A stretch of DNA of 64,000 bases from Leptospira broomii serovar Hurstbridge str. 5399 (GCF_000243715.2 NZ_AHMO02000008.1:1971001-2035000); one strand, 5' to 3'. Numbered from the stretch's first letter, positions 50,911 to 59,961 are shown. Numbers and translations are program-made. The notes: generated by a model not told the origin, from the sequence alone.

Positions 50911-51661
50911 ATTGGGTGGTTGTAGAAGTTCCTGCAGGAATCGACTGGCTAGTGCAATTTACGTCTCCTTTAATGGAAACGCTTACACCCGATACTGATT
51001 GCGAATTGAAACATTGCTGTCCATTCTGCGTATAACACATACTAGACGAAGTTGCCGAAGTACAATTGATAAAGTCGACGGTATAACATTGTGTGAGGGA
51101 CAAACCGGCACTCCCACTGGCTACGACGTTCCCGACCAGATCGAGAGTCACCGTTAAATAGGAAAGCGCTTGAGAACCGGATACGGACGTATCTATCGGC
51201 ACACCGCTTCCGCCCCAGGCGATTTTTCCGTAATTCGCGACAAGAGGTTTTGCGGTTAAACTTCCCGAATAAGAGAATCCTTGTTGGGAATCTATTTGTC
51301 CCTGGTTTTGAGTACTATCATACAGGAACTTTAAATAAACGTAATCTCCGGTCGTATAATAAAGCCTGCTGATTACGGTAAATTGCGTATTCGATGAACC
51401 GGACGAAGTCGATGTAGTCGTCGTAGTCGTCGAGGTCCCACCTGTCGTGCTGCTTGCCGTATACGGAGATCCGGTTCCGCAGTTAGGAGTTTTGGTTTTA
51501 TCCAAGCTCCCGTGAATGCTAAAGTTGACCGAACCGTCCGTAGAAGTTACCGTTAAGTCGGATTTAGTCGAGTTGTGGTGCTCGCAGGAGAGAGTAAAAA
51601 GTAGCAGGCTGCCGACTAGATATAGTTGTTTTTTTTTCAGATTCGCGAGTCGGTCGAGCAT
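50909..51661 (-). CDS. Putative lipoprotein with Ser/Thr-rich linker
   Basis: 250 aa from ATG 51661. Signal YLVGSLLLFTLSC with the lipobox Cys at about residue 26. A short conserved-looking stretch (SDLTVTSTDGSVNFSIHGSLD) is followed by a low-complexity Ser/Thr linker (~60-85), then a beta-rich domain with several Cys (CGTG, QCYTV, NCTS, CYTQNGQQCF, NCTS) that probably form disulfides. No family recognised. An earlier ATG at 51676 and an open frame to 51784 exist, but signal-peptide geometry favours 51661. Surface location is possible. Confidence 0.65.
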   Translation of the reverse strand: MLDRLANLKKKQLYLVGSLLLFTLSCEHHNSTKSDLTVTSTDGSVNFSIHGSLDKTKTPNCGTGSPYTASSTTGGTSTTTTTTSTSSGSSNTQFTVISRLYYTTGDYVYLKFLYDSTQNQGQIDSQQGFSYSGSLTAKPLVANYGKIAWGGSGVPIDTSVSGSQALSYLTVTLDLVGNVVASGSAGLSLTQCYTVDFINCTSATSSSMCYTQNGQQCFNSQSVSGVSVSIKGDVNCTSQSIPAGTSTTTQ

Positions 51662-51812
51662 CGTAAGGGATCCCATAGTTCTAGTATCAATCATCGGTAA
51701 GGCAGGGTCAAGAATGAAATCCCTGGGTTTTATAACGCCTGGAATCAAATGATCTGACCTAAAGAATCCGGCTAAGGTTCCCATTCAGATTGACGATTCC
51801 ATTCTTTCGGGA

Positions 51813-52976
51813 TTGGATCGTCACGGAATGGAAGCCAGAAAAGACTTTTTCCCCGAATATAAGCCGGGTCTTTTGGAACGATGGGGAATCAATATTCTCC
51901 AAGATTATGTCCGACAAGAAGAAAGGAAGAACGGACCTAACATCGGGCAAATCCCTACGGATTTTTTTCCGGAAAGTAACCGAATCATTCGCTGGGTTAC
52001 ATTTTGGGCAACGCACGCGGGTTTTTGGACTACATGCGGCATCATTCTCATCGAAAAGCTTTTTCCGGAATCTCCTGAATTCCTTTCTCCCGTCTTTATA
52101 GAAAAATGGACATACGCCGGGTTGGCGCTGCTATTCGGAACGATATTAGAATTCTATATTCTGTATAAGCTCGGGTTATGGGGAGCGTATCGATTGACGA
52201 GTTTAGCGGGAATGGAATTGGAAGACGACCCTGAACTATTGACGGGGAACGTAAATCTTTTGGCAAGAATGGCTTTGGAAATTCCCGATCCGGATTTAAA
52301 ACTTTTGGGAATCGATCCGTTACGACTAACGGATAAGAGAAGTTTTCTCGTAGCGACCTTTTTGTACAAAGCCAAAGTTCTTCTTTCTAATTTGCTAGCA
52401 AAAATAGTTCTACGCAAAATTCTCGCGAGAAATTCGCTGCGAGTCTATACGGACTTTATCGCGGCTCCAATCACCGCAATATGGGACGGGGTAGTTATAT
52501 ATTCCATTCTTTCCGAATTGAGAATTCGATTGATTTCAAGAGTTTTAGCGAGGGAGATAACCGAGCAAATTTTGGAAAGAAAAGATTTCCTAAGTACGAA
52601 TGCGAAGCTGGCATTTTTATCGGCTGTCGGGAATTCGGTCGTTTTTACTCAAAGATTTCACCCGAATCTAGAGTATCTGCTAGTAAAACTTTTCAAAGCT
52701 TTCGATATCGCGTCTGATGCGACAACCTTTGACGATTTAGAAACGTTTAGGATTCTGATTCAAAATTTGGAGGAATCGGAAAAGGAGGCTTGTTTGAGAT
52801 TGTTGTGCCTTGCTTGTTCCTTTGATGGAAAGCTATCCTCTTTTGAAACAAAACATATTAAGCGAATTCTGGGAAAAGAAGCCGAACCGCGTTTGGCATT
52901 AATAGCCGAACTTTCGCGTTATATCCGCTCGGGTAATTTAGAGGCTTGTCGTGAAAAGAGTAACCTATTTTCTTAG
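51813..52976 (+). CDS. LBF_2804-type membrane protein
   Basis: 387 aa in the longest canonical-start form (TTG 51813; ATG 51828 is an alternative, and the frame stays open further upstream to about 51772). Hydrophobic helices at ~60-85 (IIRWVTFWATHAGFWTTCGIIL) and ~95-120 (WTYAGLALLFGTILEFYILYKL) plus ~215-240. The C-terminal ~90 residues form a helical domain (LESEKEACLRLLCLACSFDGKLSSFETKHIKRIL) resembling TerB-like sensor ends (CSFDGKLSSFE). I recall an 'LBF_2804 family' in Leptospira with this pattern. Function unknown. Confidence 0.7.
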   Translation: MDRHGMEARKDFFPEYKPGLLERWGINILQDYVRQEERKNGPNIGQIPTDFFPESNRIIRWVTFWATHAGFWTTCGIILIEKLFPESPEFLSPVFIEKWTYAGLALLFGTILEFYILYKLGLWGAYRLTSLAGMELEDDPELLTGNVNLLARMALEIPDPDLKLLGIDPLRLTDKRSFLVATFLYKAKVLLSNLLAKIVLRKILARNSLRVYTDFIAAPITAIWDGVVIYSILSELRIRLISRVLAREITEQILERKDFLSTNAKLAFLSAVGNSVVFTQRFHPNLEYLLVKLFKAFDIASDATTFDDLETFRILIQNLEESEKEACLRLLCLACSFDGKLSSFETKHIKRILGKEAEPRLALIAELSRYIRSGNLEACREKSNLFS

Positions 52977-53000
52977 AGAAAAACTAAGAGGGGATTCTAA

Positions 53001-54029
53001 TTGAAAGTCTATAAGTATGATTCAATCCCAGAGGTAGTCGAAATCGGAGACGGTATCCTCAAAACCGAAATTCCCCAACCGTTTTACGCTCCCAATAATA
53101 TTTACATTCTTCCGGACGGAGAACCTGCACTAATAGATTCGGGATATCTCGCAAATCTCGGAATGCTTCAAAAAGCGCTTCGAAAAGTCGGTTTGAATTT
53201 AAGCAAAATAAAGCATATCTTCTATACCCATAATCATCTGGATCATCTTAGTGCAATACTTACGATTCGTTATTATACCGACGCTAAGCTGTATGCGATG
53301 AAAGGAATGGCCACCGGTATCGGCAATTATTTGGAATACGTGGAAGTATTCAATAGAGCTTCCAAACGACTCGTTTATAAAGGACACCGATCTCCCGAGG
53401 ATCGTAAACGGGAAATCGTTCGTTTGGAAGCGGGTAATGAAAATTTACGGATGACCTTAAGTCGCGGAGATCGAATACAACCTATTCTGAAATTCGATGT
53501 GGAATTGGTGGAAGGGGATGTAATTCATGCAGGGGGTAGGGATATCGGATTTTTACACACTCCAGGTCATAATCTCTGGCATCTGACTCCCTATATATTG
53601 GAGGAAAATATTTTCTTTATGGGAGATCTGGTTTTACAGAATATTTCTTCTATTTATGCCGAGATCGACGGTAATCTCGAGGATTATTATAGATCTCTTG
53701 ATAGAATTTCTAAAATGTCGATCCGCCGATTGCTACCAGCGCATGGGCCGGAGCCTGAAGATCCGAAAAAGGCGATCAAATTATTGTTTAAGACCTTACA
53801 GATACTGGAAAGAGGTATCATTCGCAGATTAAAGGAAAAGGAATATGATCTTTCTAGTCTGACCCATGAAGCAATGGGCGAAAAGGTCGCTCATTCCGGT
53901 TACTATAATACCGCAATGGCAATCCTGCATTCGATGGTGCGAAAATTCGTCGAAAAAGGGTGGGTCGAAGTCATCGAAACGGAACCACCGTATGAAACTT
54001 ATCGATGGATCGGGGATGCTTCGGCATAG
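53001..54029 (+). CDS. Metallo-beta-lactamase-fold hydrolase (LACTB2-like)
   Basis: 342 aa. Metal motif FYTHNHLDHLSAI (HxHxDH with N in place of one residue), HTPGHNLWHL (third His), MGDLVLQNISSIY (Asp) and LLPAHGPEPED (final His). The C-terminal ~70 residues form a winged-helix of the BLACT_WH type (GIIRRLKEKEYDLSSLTHEAMG...MVRKFVEKGWVEV). Similar proteins are nucleases or hydroxyacyl-thioester hydrolases. TTG at 53001 has AGGGG 8 nt before it. It may be translated in series with the upstream LBF_2804-type gene (24 bp apart). Confidence 0.9.
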   Translation: MKVYKYDSIPEVVEIGDGILKTEIPQPFYAPNNIYILPDGEPALIDSGYLANLGMLQKALRKVGLNLSKIKHIFYTHNHLDHLSAILTIRYYTDAKLYAMKGMATGIGNYLEYVEVFNRASKRLVYKGHRSPEDRKREIVRLEAGNENLRMTLSRGDRIQPILKFDVELVEGDVIHAGGRDIGFLHTPGHNLWHLTPYILEENIFFMGDLVLQNISSIYAEIDGNLEDYYRSLDRISKMSIRRLLPAHGPEPEDPKKAIKLLFKTLQILERGIIRRLKEKEYDLSSLTHEAMGEKVAHSGYYNTAMAILHSMVRKFVEKGWVEVIETEPPYETYRWIGDASA

Positions 54030-54053
54030 AATTACCGAAGATGTTCTTACTTA

Positions 54054-54884
54054 TTAAGAGGGAGCATCTTCCTGAATTACTTCTCCATAAAAAGGAGTTT
54101 GTTGTAATTTTAAATTATAGGCTTTGATGAATAAGAGTTCGAGATGCATGACGTCTTCTCGATTATATCGCAACAATAAATCGAGAGCTTCCAAATCGTC
54201 ATACTGAACATACTGCCACCAGAGTCTTACGGCATCCGCACCGTTAACTTCGAAGGGAAGATTTCTAACGATTCCTAATGCTTTCTCACAACCCTTTAAA
54301 CCGCCTCGATAGCCTAGACTGCGTAAAAGATACATTAAATCGAAATGTCGATTTTTAAATTTTCGTCCGAATTCTTTTTCGATAAAAGGGACGTCGAAAG
54401 CTACGCCATTATAGCTGACAAGAATATGCGTGGAGTGAATCTTTTCCGGGAAGTCGTCCATATCCCGTCCGCGCAGAAATTCCTTAAACGTAACTCCGTC
54501 ATATGTTCCGACTACCGTGATAAAGTCCTCGCGTGAAAGTCCGCTCGTTTCAATATCCAGGTAAAGAAGCCGAGATCGAACATGAGGAAAGAGTCGCCAT
54601 TTTTGATCATTAGGAAGAGCAAAGAAAAAGTAGTCCCAGTTATTTCTCTCCAGTTCTTTTTTCGAAAACTCGATAGAATCTAATACCAATCTGGAATATG
54701 TGTCTTCGGGAGATTTAGCTTTTAAAAGTAACTCCTCTCGAAGAGACTCCCAATTTAAAATTCCCCTTTGCCAAAGGTTTCCTTCCTCGACGGTGTTGAT
54801 ACCGGGGAGGTGACAAAACGTATGCTGTAACAAATCCACCCCTCTTTGTGTCGAAATAGATCCGAAATTCGGTTCTCTGTTCAA
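54054..54884 (-). CDS. RNase H-fold exonuclease-like protein (YprB/RNase_H_2)
   Basis: 276 aa. The nuclease fold is marked by LLYLDIETSGLSREDFITVVGTYDG (catalytic DxE), ILVSYNGVAFDVPFIEKEF (middle Asp) and LLRYNREDVMHLELLF (C-terminal Asp). GYRGGLKGCEKALGI is characteristic of YprB-like proteins. Start TTG 54884 follows AAGGGGG. It may act in DNA or RNA trimming; target unknown. It is convergent with the MBL gene. Confidence 0.88.
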   Translation of the reverse strand: MNREPNFGSISTQRGVDLLQHTFCHLPGINTVEEGNLWQRGILNWESLREELLLKAKSPEDTYSRLVLDSIEFSKKELERNNWDYFFFALPNDQKWRLFPHVRSRLLYLDIETSGLSREDFITVVGTYDGVTFKEFLRGRDMDDFPEKIHSTHILVSYNGVAFDVPFIEKEFGRKFKNRHFDLMYLLRSLGYRGGLKGCEKALGIVRNLPFEVNGADAVRLWWQYVQYDDLEALDLLLRYNREDVMHLELLFIKAYNLKLQQTPFYGEVIQEDAPS

Positions 54885-55025
54885 AGCCCCCTTCTTTTTT
54901 TGTTCAATTCGCGGTGAATCAGGGGCGTTTATTCTTTTGTAAAGTCGTTCGACGACTCGTTTTTAGCGAGAAAGAAATTCTCTTCTTCGCATAATTTATT
55001 TTAGTTTTTCTATCGAAACATTTGT

Positions 55026-56801
55026 CTATTTTTTTGCGCTCTTTCCGAAAAGAAAAATATTCAAAAAAGGGAATAGAATCACACCGATGATCGAATAGAG
55101 GTAAAACGGAAGATTGCCCCATCGTGAGTAAAATGTATTTCCTTCCTGAGCGAGTTTAGTTACCGGTAAGAGAAAAGCTCTAGTTCCGATTTCTCCCGAT
55201 TCTATAGGAGTGCTCAAGGCTCTGCCAAACGGATCGACTACGAAGGAGATCCCGCTAACCGTCGGTCGGACAAAGCTTAAACCGAATTCTATCGCTCGAA
55301 AACGGGAAGTACCAGCGTGCTGCCAGGCTTCCACTCTTGACGAAAACCAAGAATCGTTCGTAGGATTTGCCAAAATCGTATATTCATTTTTGCGAGCTTC
55401 GCGAATCGAATCTATCACAAGTGAAGGGAACATAGCTTCGTAGCAAATCAGCGGTAGGATCTGGTATTGAACACTATCTTCGGGAGAAGAGGAATTCGCT
55501 GAAGGAGGAAAGTTTCCCGGAGTTTGGATCGCAGAAATTTCCTGTGGCGTGGGCGGGGATGGCTGCCGAACACGGTAAAACGAGCGCGTTCCTAAAAGCG
55601 GTTTAGGACTTCCACCTTGGACATACCTAGATGTTTCTTTAAATAGACTTCTTAGGATAGGAAAGGCGGATTCGAACGGTAAATATTCGCCGAACGCTAA
55701 TAGGCGACGTTTATCATAACGTTGCATTTCTCTCGTTTCGGAAGAGATCAAAGTGACTTGATTTCTCAATCCTTCATCGGATTGATTTAATTCGTTGTAT
55801 AATAAATCCGCTCCGGTTTTATAAGTTAAGTATAATACGAGTCCGTGAAATGTAGGAGAATATACACCCGACGAAACATTATTCGGATTCAGGTCAGTTC
55901 CATGAAATGGAATCGCCGATTCAGGAAAAAAGATAAGATCCGGAGGCGGGACATTCTCCAAAGAAGAGGATAAAGCCATTTCCAGATTTCTACTCATCGC
56001 CTGCCCGATATACTCGGGATTTTCCGCAAATTCACGTTTAGCAGGGGAAGTATTCGGCTGAATCATGATCGCCGAAAGCTTAAGCAAATTGTTTTCCACG
56101 TTGGGTGTGGTATTCGGTACTCTATAATCGGGGGCGGTTAATAATCGATATCCCCCGAGAGTCCATATAAGTCCGAAGAACACGATCCCGAGAATGCCTA
56201 GTTTTCGTAAATTTGAATTTTGTAATGAAACAATACTTGCGCCGCCCAGGAGAAGGAAGAAGCCCACTCCGTATACTCCTGTAGCGGCGGCGGTCTGGGA
56301 GAAAGACAGATTCCCTTCGGCCAAATTTCCCCAGAACCAAGGAAATAATTGCGGCGTTACGATATCTCCTATGATTCCCCAAATCGGAAATAGGAACCAT
56401 TCTAGGCGAAGAAGTTCCGATTTGTTATTGCGATATTTCTTATAGAGGTCGACGGAAAATTTCCAGCCATAAAAGGACAAAAATAGTTTTACGTGGGAAA
56501 AAAAACCGTAGATTAAAAAGAGAATCCAGGAAATAAATCCCCCCGCTCCCGAGATGGCTGAGATCGAAGATGGAATCCAGAAGAATATGGTGAAATTTAA
56601 AATTTGAGAGAGTAGCAATAGCCAAAGAATCTGAAATTTCTGCGGCCATTCCTTTAACTCTATAAAAAATAAGTAGGCGCTAATTGCGGAAACGCCCCCG
56701 GCTAGAAAAAAACCGAAAGGCTCCATTCCGAAAAGTAATCCGAGTGAAATCCCGAACGCAGATAGAAACAGTCGTAAGGGATTTTTCGGGAAGAAGGTCA
56801 T
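55026..56801 (-). CDS. lnt: Apolipoprotein N-acyltransferase
   Basis: 591 aa. Transfers the third acyl chain to lipoproteins in the inner membrane. Six to eight N-terminal helices are followed by the CN-hydrolase domain. Catalytic residues: Glu in LIFFPESAIPFHG, Lys in QRYDKRRLLAFGEYLPFE, Cys in LPLICYEAMFPSLV. Post-catalytic NPTNDSWFSSRVEAWQHAGTSRFRAIEFG is conserved. An insertion of about 50 residues (Pro/Ser/Glu-rich, before the Cys) makes it longer than the E. coli enzyme (512 aa). The ATG overlaps the preceding LifO-like gene by 4 bp. Confidence 0.94.
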   Translation of the reverse strand: MTFFPKNPLRLFLSAFGISLGLLFGMEPFGFFLAGGVSAISAYLFFIELKEWPQKFQILWLLLLSQILNFTIFFWIPSSISAISGAGGFISWILFLIYGFFSHVKLFLSFYGWKFSVDLYKKYRNNKSELLRLEWFLFPIWGIIGDIVTPQLFPWFWGNLAEGNLSFSQTAAATGVYGVGFFLLLGGASIVSLQNSNLRKLGILGIVFFGLIWTLGGYRLLTAPDYRVPNTTPNVENNLLKLSAIMIQPNTSPAKREFAENPEYIGQAMSRNLEMALSSSLENVPPPDLIFFPESAIPFHGTDLNPNNVSSGVYSPTFHGLVLYLTYKTGADLLYNELNQSDEGLRNQVTLISSETREMQRYDKRRLLAFGEYLPFESAFPILRSLFKETSRYVQGGSPKPLLGTRSFYRVRQPSPPTPQEISAIQTPGNFPPSANSSSPEDSVQYQILPLICYEAMFPSLVIDSIREARKNEYTILANPTNDSWFSSRVEAWQHAGTSRFRAIEFGLSFVRPTVSGISFVVDPFGRALSTPIESGEIGTRAFLLPVTKLAQEGNTFYSRWGNLPFYLYSIIGVILFPFLNIFLFGKSAKK

Positions 56802-57856
56802 TTGAGATTTAATCGTTTTTGATCTTCTTCAAGAGCTTTTCTACGTCCGTATTCCTCGGCGTCTTGAGATCCCAAGATGCGGGTTCGAATTGCGGATATC
56901 GCTTTTTCTCTTTCGGCCGGTTTTGCGCTCGGATTAGCTTTTAACCAAGTTTGCTCTTCCTTATCGGTTTCCAATTCCTTCGTCTTTTGTATTTCAATAT
57001 CCTTATAAACTTTTTCGATCCGATCCGCGCCGTCTTTTCCGAAATATTTTTCCCGTATGGACCGAAGCTGCGAATCTTTTTGGGCCGCTACCATCTTATT
57101 CATGTCGGTCTCTCTTAGGAATAATTCCGTTTCGTACTTGTTAAACTTCGGTTCTCTCTTTACTACCGTATCATAATAGTTTCCGTAGACGTCTTTTCTA
57201 TAATTTTCGTATCGTTTGATCCTCTGATCTCCCGAAACGTTTTTCGTTTCATTCAAAAAATGAGAAAGTCCGAACTGGTATTGCCGTTCGGATTCTTCTA
57301 GGCCGAAAATAAGTTTGGCATCCTGCTCGGAAAATACTTCCCGTCGTTTCTTTTTGATAAGTTCGTACGTCTCATCCTGCTTCAGATCTTTTGGCATCTC
57401 GAATGATCGCAGCACTTGCTCGTAGGTGAGATACTTTCTGAATAACGCCATTAGTTTTTCTCCTGCGGCACCGGGATAGTGGTCTAAGAGAAACGCTTTT
57501 ACTACTTCGTTGCACTGGTCGACGGTGTAACCTTCCGGACAGCGTCTGCGCAGTGCCCATAGCTCCGAAACCAGATCCAGTTCGCCCGAAGCGGTGAATT
57601 TTAAAATATCATCGTACGATAACCACTCTCCGTCTTTATAAATACTACGCGAAGTATCCACGATTTCGGGATTAAGGGTCCATTCGCCGGCATCGTTTCG
57701 GGAGATTGTGAATCCATCCAAGGTGTCTTGGCTATTTCCGAAGCCGCCGCTTTTGGAGGTCGGTTCCCATAGGATAAAAATGACGAGAAGTAATAAAAAA
57801 ATGCCGATGGCTGATAGCCAAACGATGCGGGGGAGTTGTTTGATTCGTTCTAACAT
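56798..57856 (-). CDS. Lipase-specific foldase (LifO)-like protein
   Basis: 352 aa. One N-terminal membrane helix (IVWLSAIGIFLLLLVIFILW), then a periplasmic helical body resembling lipase chaperones: REVFSEQDAKLIFGLEESERQYQFGL and QLRSIREKYFGKDGADRIEKVYKDI match the two repeated LifO motifs (FG..EE..Y; R..YFG.E.A.R). The N-terminal RXXFDY motif region reads TASGELDLVSEL. Such foldases help secreted lipases fold; no lipase gene is adjacent. It is translationally coupled to lnt. Confidence 0.75.
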   Translation of the reverse strand: MLERIKQLPRIVWLSAIGIFLLLLVIFILWEPTSKSGGFGNSQDTLDGFTISRNDAGEWTLNPEIVDTSRSIYKDGEWLSYDDILKFTASGELDLVSELWALRRRCPEGYTVDQCNEVVKAFLLDHYPGAAGEKLMALFRKYLTYEQVLRSFEMPKDLKQDETYELIKKKRREVFSEQDAKLIFGLEESERQYQFGLSHFLNETKNVSGDQRIKRYENYRKDVYGNYYDTVVKREPKFNKYETELFLRETDMNKMVAAQKDSQLRSIREKYFGKDGADRIEKVYKDIEIQKTKELETDKEEQTWLKANPSAKPAEREKAISAIRTRILGSQDAEEYGRRKALEEDQKRLNLK

Positions 57857-57936
57857 ATTTAGTTTCCGGTTCGAAGCGATGAAAGTAACCGCAAGGGCAG
57901 TCTTGGCAAGATGTTTTTGAAAGAAAAAATATTGGA

Positions 57937-58983
57937 ATGAAAGTCTCTTCCTCGGAAACTATCCCGGTGCCACTTCCTTTACTATATTATCCTGAAGGGA
58001 CCGCCGGAGCAGGATTCATTTTTGCGAATTTCCGGAAATTGGAAACACGTTCTTATAGGAAGAACGATCTGGAGTCGGTGGCTAAGGAAGGACCTGAAAT
58101 TTTGATCGCAAACACTCGTCTCCCGATCAATTCGGAAACCTTTCTTAGGTTTCCGAGCGTTAAGATTTTTGCGACGGTGAGCTCCGGCACTGATCATGTG
58201 AATGTGTCCGATTTGAAAAAGGCGGGCCGAATATTCCTAAACTCACCCGGATGTAACGCGGGATCGGTTGGCGAATATTGTTGGGTAGGGATTCGATCCT
58301 TTTTCTCAACGGAAGATTTGAGAAAAAAAAAGATCGGCCTAGTCGGATTCGGAAATACGGGTAAAGCGTTTGCAAAGATTCTTTCTTCTTACGGAATCGG
58401 ATTCGTTTATAGTGATCCGTATATCAAAGAAGCGTCCGTTTCGCTAAGCGAAGTATGCGATTGTGAAATAATAAGTTTCCATGTTCCTTTGACTTTCGAA
58501 ACTCCTTATCCGACATCGGGAATGTTTACGAAGACGGAAGCAATCCGATTACAAAGCGGAGCTTTAGTTTTGAATACCAGTCGCGGAGAAATTTTGAATC
58601 GGGAAGCTTTCGAGGAAATTATTTCCCGCGAAGATATCTCGAAAGTGATCGACGTCTTTGATCCGGAGCCTCCGAAAGGAGATCTCATTCGAAAACTTTC
58701 ACAATGCTCGAATTCCATTTTCACTCCGCATATCGCAGGCTATAGTCAGCTCGGTCGATTACTCGGTACTTATAGATTGGCGGAAAAACTTTGCATTTTG
58801 TACAAAGACGGTCCGCTTCCTCCGATAGAAAACTTTCTTATTGCTGATAGTGATTGGAAGACCGAAACTTTTCTGGAAAAGGAAGATGGTCTTTTAAGAG
58901 AGGCATGGTCACTCGGAGATTGGGAATATTTCGAGCGAAGGAGAAATGATTATCCTATCCGTCTGGATATGGGACTCGTATAG
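57937..58983 (+). CDS. pdxB: 4-phosphoerythronate dehydrogenase-like (PdxB) enzyme
   Basis: 348 aa, D-2-hydroxyacid dehydrogenase family. PdxB-type signature NSPGCNAGSVGEYCWVGI, NAD-binding KKIGLVGFGNTGKAFAKILSSYGI, FHVPLTFETPYPTSGMF, NTSRGEILNREAFEEII, VIDVFDPEPPKG, and the catalytic His in FTPHIAGYS. In the pathway it oxidises 4-phosphoerythronate for pyridoxal phosphate synthesis. The C-terminal ~40 residues are a short version of the PdxB dimerisation domain. No neighbouring pdx gene. PdxB fits best, but other 2-hydroxyacid dehydrogenases cannot be excluded. Confidence 0.85.
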   Translation: MKVSSSETIPVPLPLLYYPEGTAGAGFIFANFRKLETRSYRKNDLESVAKEGPEILIANTRLPINSETFLRFPSVKIFATVSSGTDHVNVSDLKKAGRIFLNSPGCNAGSVGEYCWVGIRSFFSTEDLRKKKIGLVGFGNTGKAFAKILSSYGIGFVYSDPYIKEASVSLSEVCDCEIISFHVPLTFETPYPTSGMFTKTEAIRLQSGALVLNTSRGEILNREAFEEIISREDISKVIDVFDPEPPKGDLIRKLSQCSNSIFTPHIAGYSQLGRLLGTYRLAEKLCILYKDGPLPPIENFLIADSDWKTETFLEKEDGLLREAWSLGDWEYFERRRNDYPIRLDMGLV

Positions 58984-59003
58984 CGGTTGTCCGGTTTTTT
59001 CTG

Positions 59004-59215
59004 CCCGCCCTTCCTGGGCGGGGGATGGAGGCGGTTTCTCGCGAAGAAGCTTTTTATATCACGGAAAATCGGATCCGTCCACTGAAAATAAAGGAAAAAA
59101 TCTGTGGGAGCTCCAACATAATTTTTGAACATAAAATGGTTGTAATATTCTAAATTTTGTGAAATACGTGCCGGGTACCGCCGCTGCGCTCCAGCCCCCG
59201 CCCAGGAAGGGCGGG
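59004..59215. repeat. Inverted-repeat element (about 212 bp)
   Basis: Perfect 21-bp terminal inverted repeats, CCCGCCCTTCCTGGGCGGGG plus G (59004-59024) and its complement (59195-59215), bound a ~170-bp interior with no gene. Each arm is itself a palindrome (CCCGCCC/GGGCGGG). Flanks GATGGAG.GCGG and GCTCCAGC also partly mirror each other. GC content contrasts with the A/T-rich interior. It looks like a small miniature element or repeated hairpin; no target-site duplication is obvious. It fills the 327-bp gap between pdxB and the FlaA-like gene. Confidence 0.65.
59103..59118. repeat. 16-bp palindrome TGTGGGAGCTCCAACA
   Basis: Member of the same family as 27572-27587 and 59278-59293, centred on GGAGCTCC. 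It lies inside the inverted-repeat element. Confidence 0.5.
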
Positions 59216-59277
59216 GCATTTTGTCCCAAAATCCACTGCCGGGATGAAATTCTTTTTCTTTCTTTGCCAGGATCGTT

Positions 59278-59293
59278 CGTAGGAACTCCGACG
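59278..59293. repeat. 16-bp palindrome CGTAGGAACTCCGACG
   Basis: Third member of the family, just downstream of the FlaA-like stop (minus strand). Position suggests it could end or regulate that transcript. Confidence 0.45.
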
Positions 59294-59310
59294 AAGTTTT
59301 TGTATGATAT

Positions 59311-59961
59311 TTATTTCACCAAAGTCTTTTCGGAAGGAAACAGTAAATATTTGGGGCGAACTTTGGCGAGAATATCGTCGATCACAAAGATTTCTCTTGT
59401 TCCTCTTTTTCGTTCAAACGGCGCCTCGTATAAGAAGCCTAAAAAAGTCAGTTCGGAATGTTTGTGAGAGACTATGTCATCCTGCCGAACTTTACGGCTG
59501 ATATCCAGGTCGATCGCTTTCCAGCCGGAAAATAGAAAATGAGTAATTAATATTTTCTTAATATCGAGCGTAGAATCGCGCACCAACATGTATAGGGAGC
59601 CTCCACCTTCGTTCGCATAAAGATGAAAGCGGAATTCTTTCACAAAGTCGTTGGATACCCAAGGGGTATTAAAAAGGATTTCAAAGGACTGATTTTTTTC
59701 CGCAGTCACTTCGACATACAAAGATTTTGTCGAATCTCTTTCCGGAGTACGCAAGACGGATGAAATTCTGACTTCAGGGGTAAAATCAGGTCCCAGCTTC
59801 GCTTTTATGTTTTCGGGACCGAAGCTCTCGTGCTCAAAATCCTGCACAATAATTTCTTTATAGATTTGCGTGTTTTCGGATTCGCTTGGAAGGGAGAAAA
59901 AGGGGGAAATGTAAATGAATAAGACGATTGAAAAATATTTTGTTTCTTCGAACAACTTCAA
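59311..59961 (-). CDS. FlaA-like flagellar filament outer-layer protein
   Basis: 216 aa. Signal peptide (FSIVLFIYISPFFS), then a carbohydrate-binding-like beta fold of FlaA: KEIIVQDFEHESFGPENIKAK, SLYVEVTAEKNQSFEILFNTPWVSNDFVKEFRFHLYANEGGGSLYMLVRDS, HFLFSGWKAIDLDISRKVRQ and FVIDDI. In spirochaetes FlaA proteins form the sheath of the periplasmic flagellum. It is shorter than typical FlaA1/FlaA2 and stands alone, so it is probably an additional paralogue. Start TTG 59961 with GAAGG 11 nt before; another TTG lies at 59955. Confidence 0.78.
   Translation of the reverse strand: MKLFEETKYFSIVLFIYISPFFSLPSESENTQIYKEIIVQDFEHESFGPENIKAKLGPDFTPEVRISSVLRTPERDSTKSLYVEVTAEKNQSFEILFNTPWVSNDFVKEFRFHLYANEGGGSLYMLVRDSTLDIKKILITHFLFSGWKAIDLDISRKVRQDDIVSHKHSELTFLGFLYEAPFERKRGTREIFVIDDILAKVRPKYLLFPSEKTLVK

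Noticed and set aside
51414..51431. Tandem GTAGTCGTC repeat in the Ser/Thr linker of the lipoprotein gene as a phase-variation tract
   Set aside because: Only two 9-bp units, a multiple of three; length change would not switch the frame.
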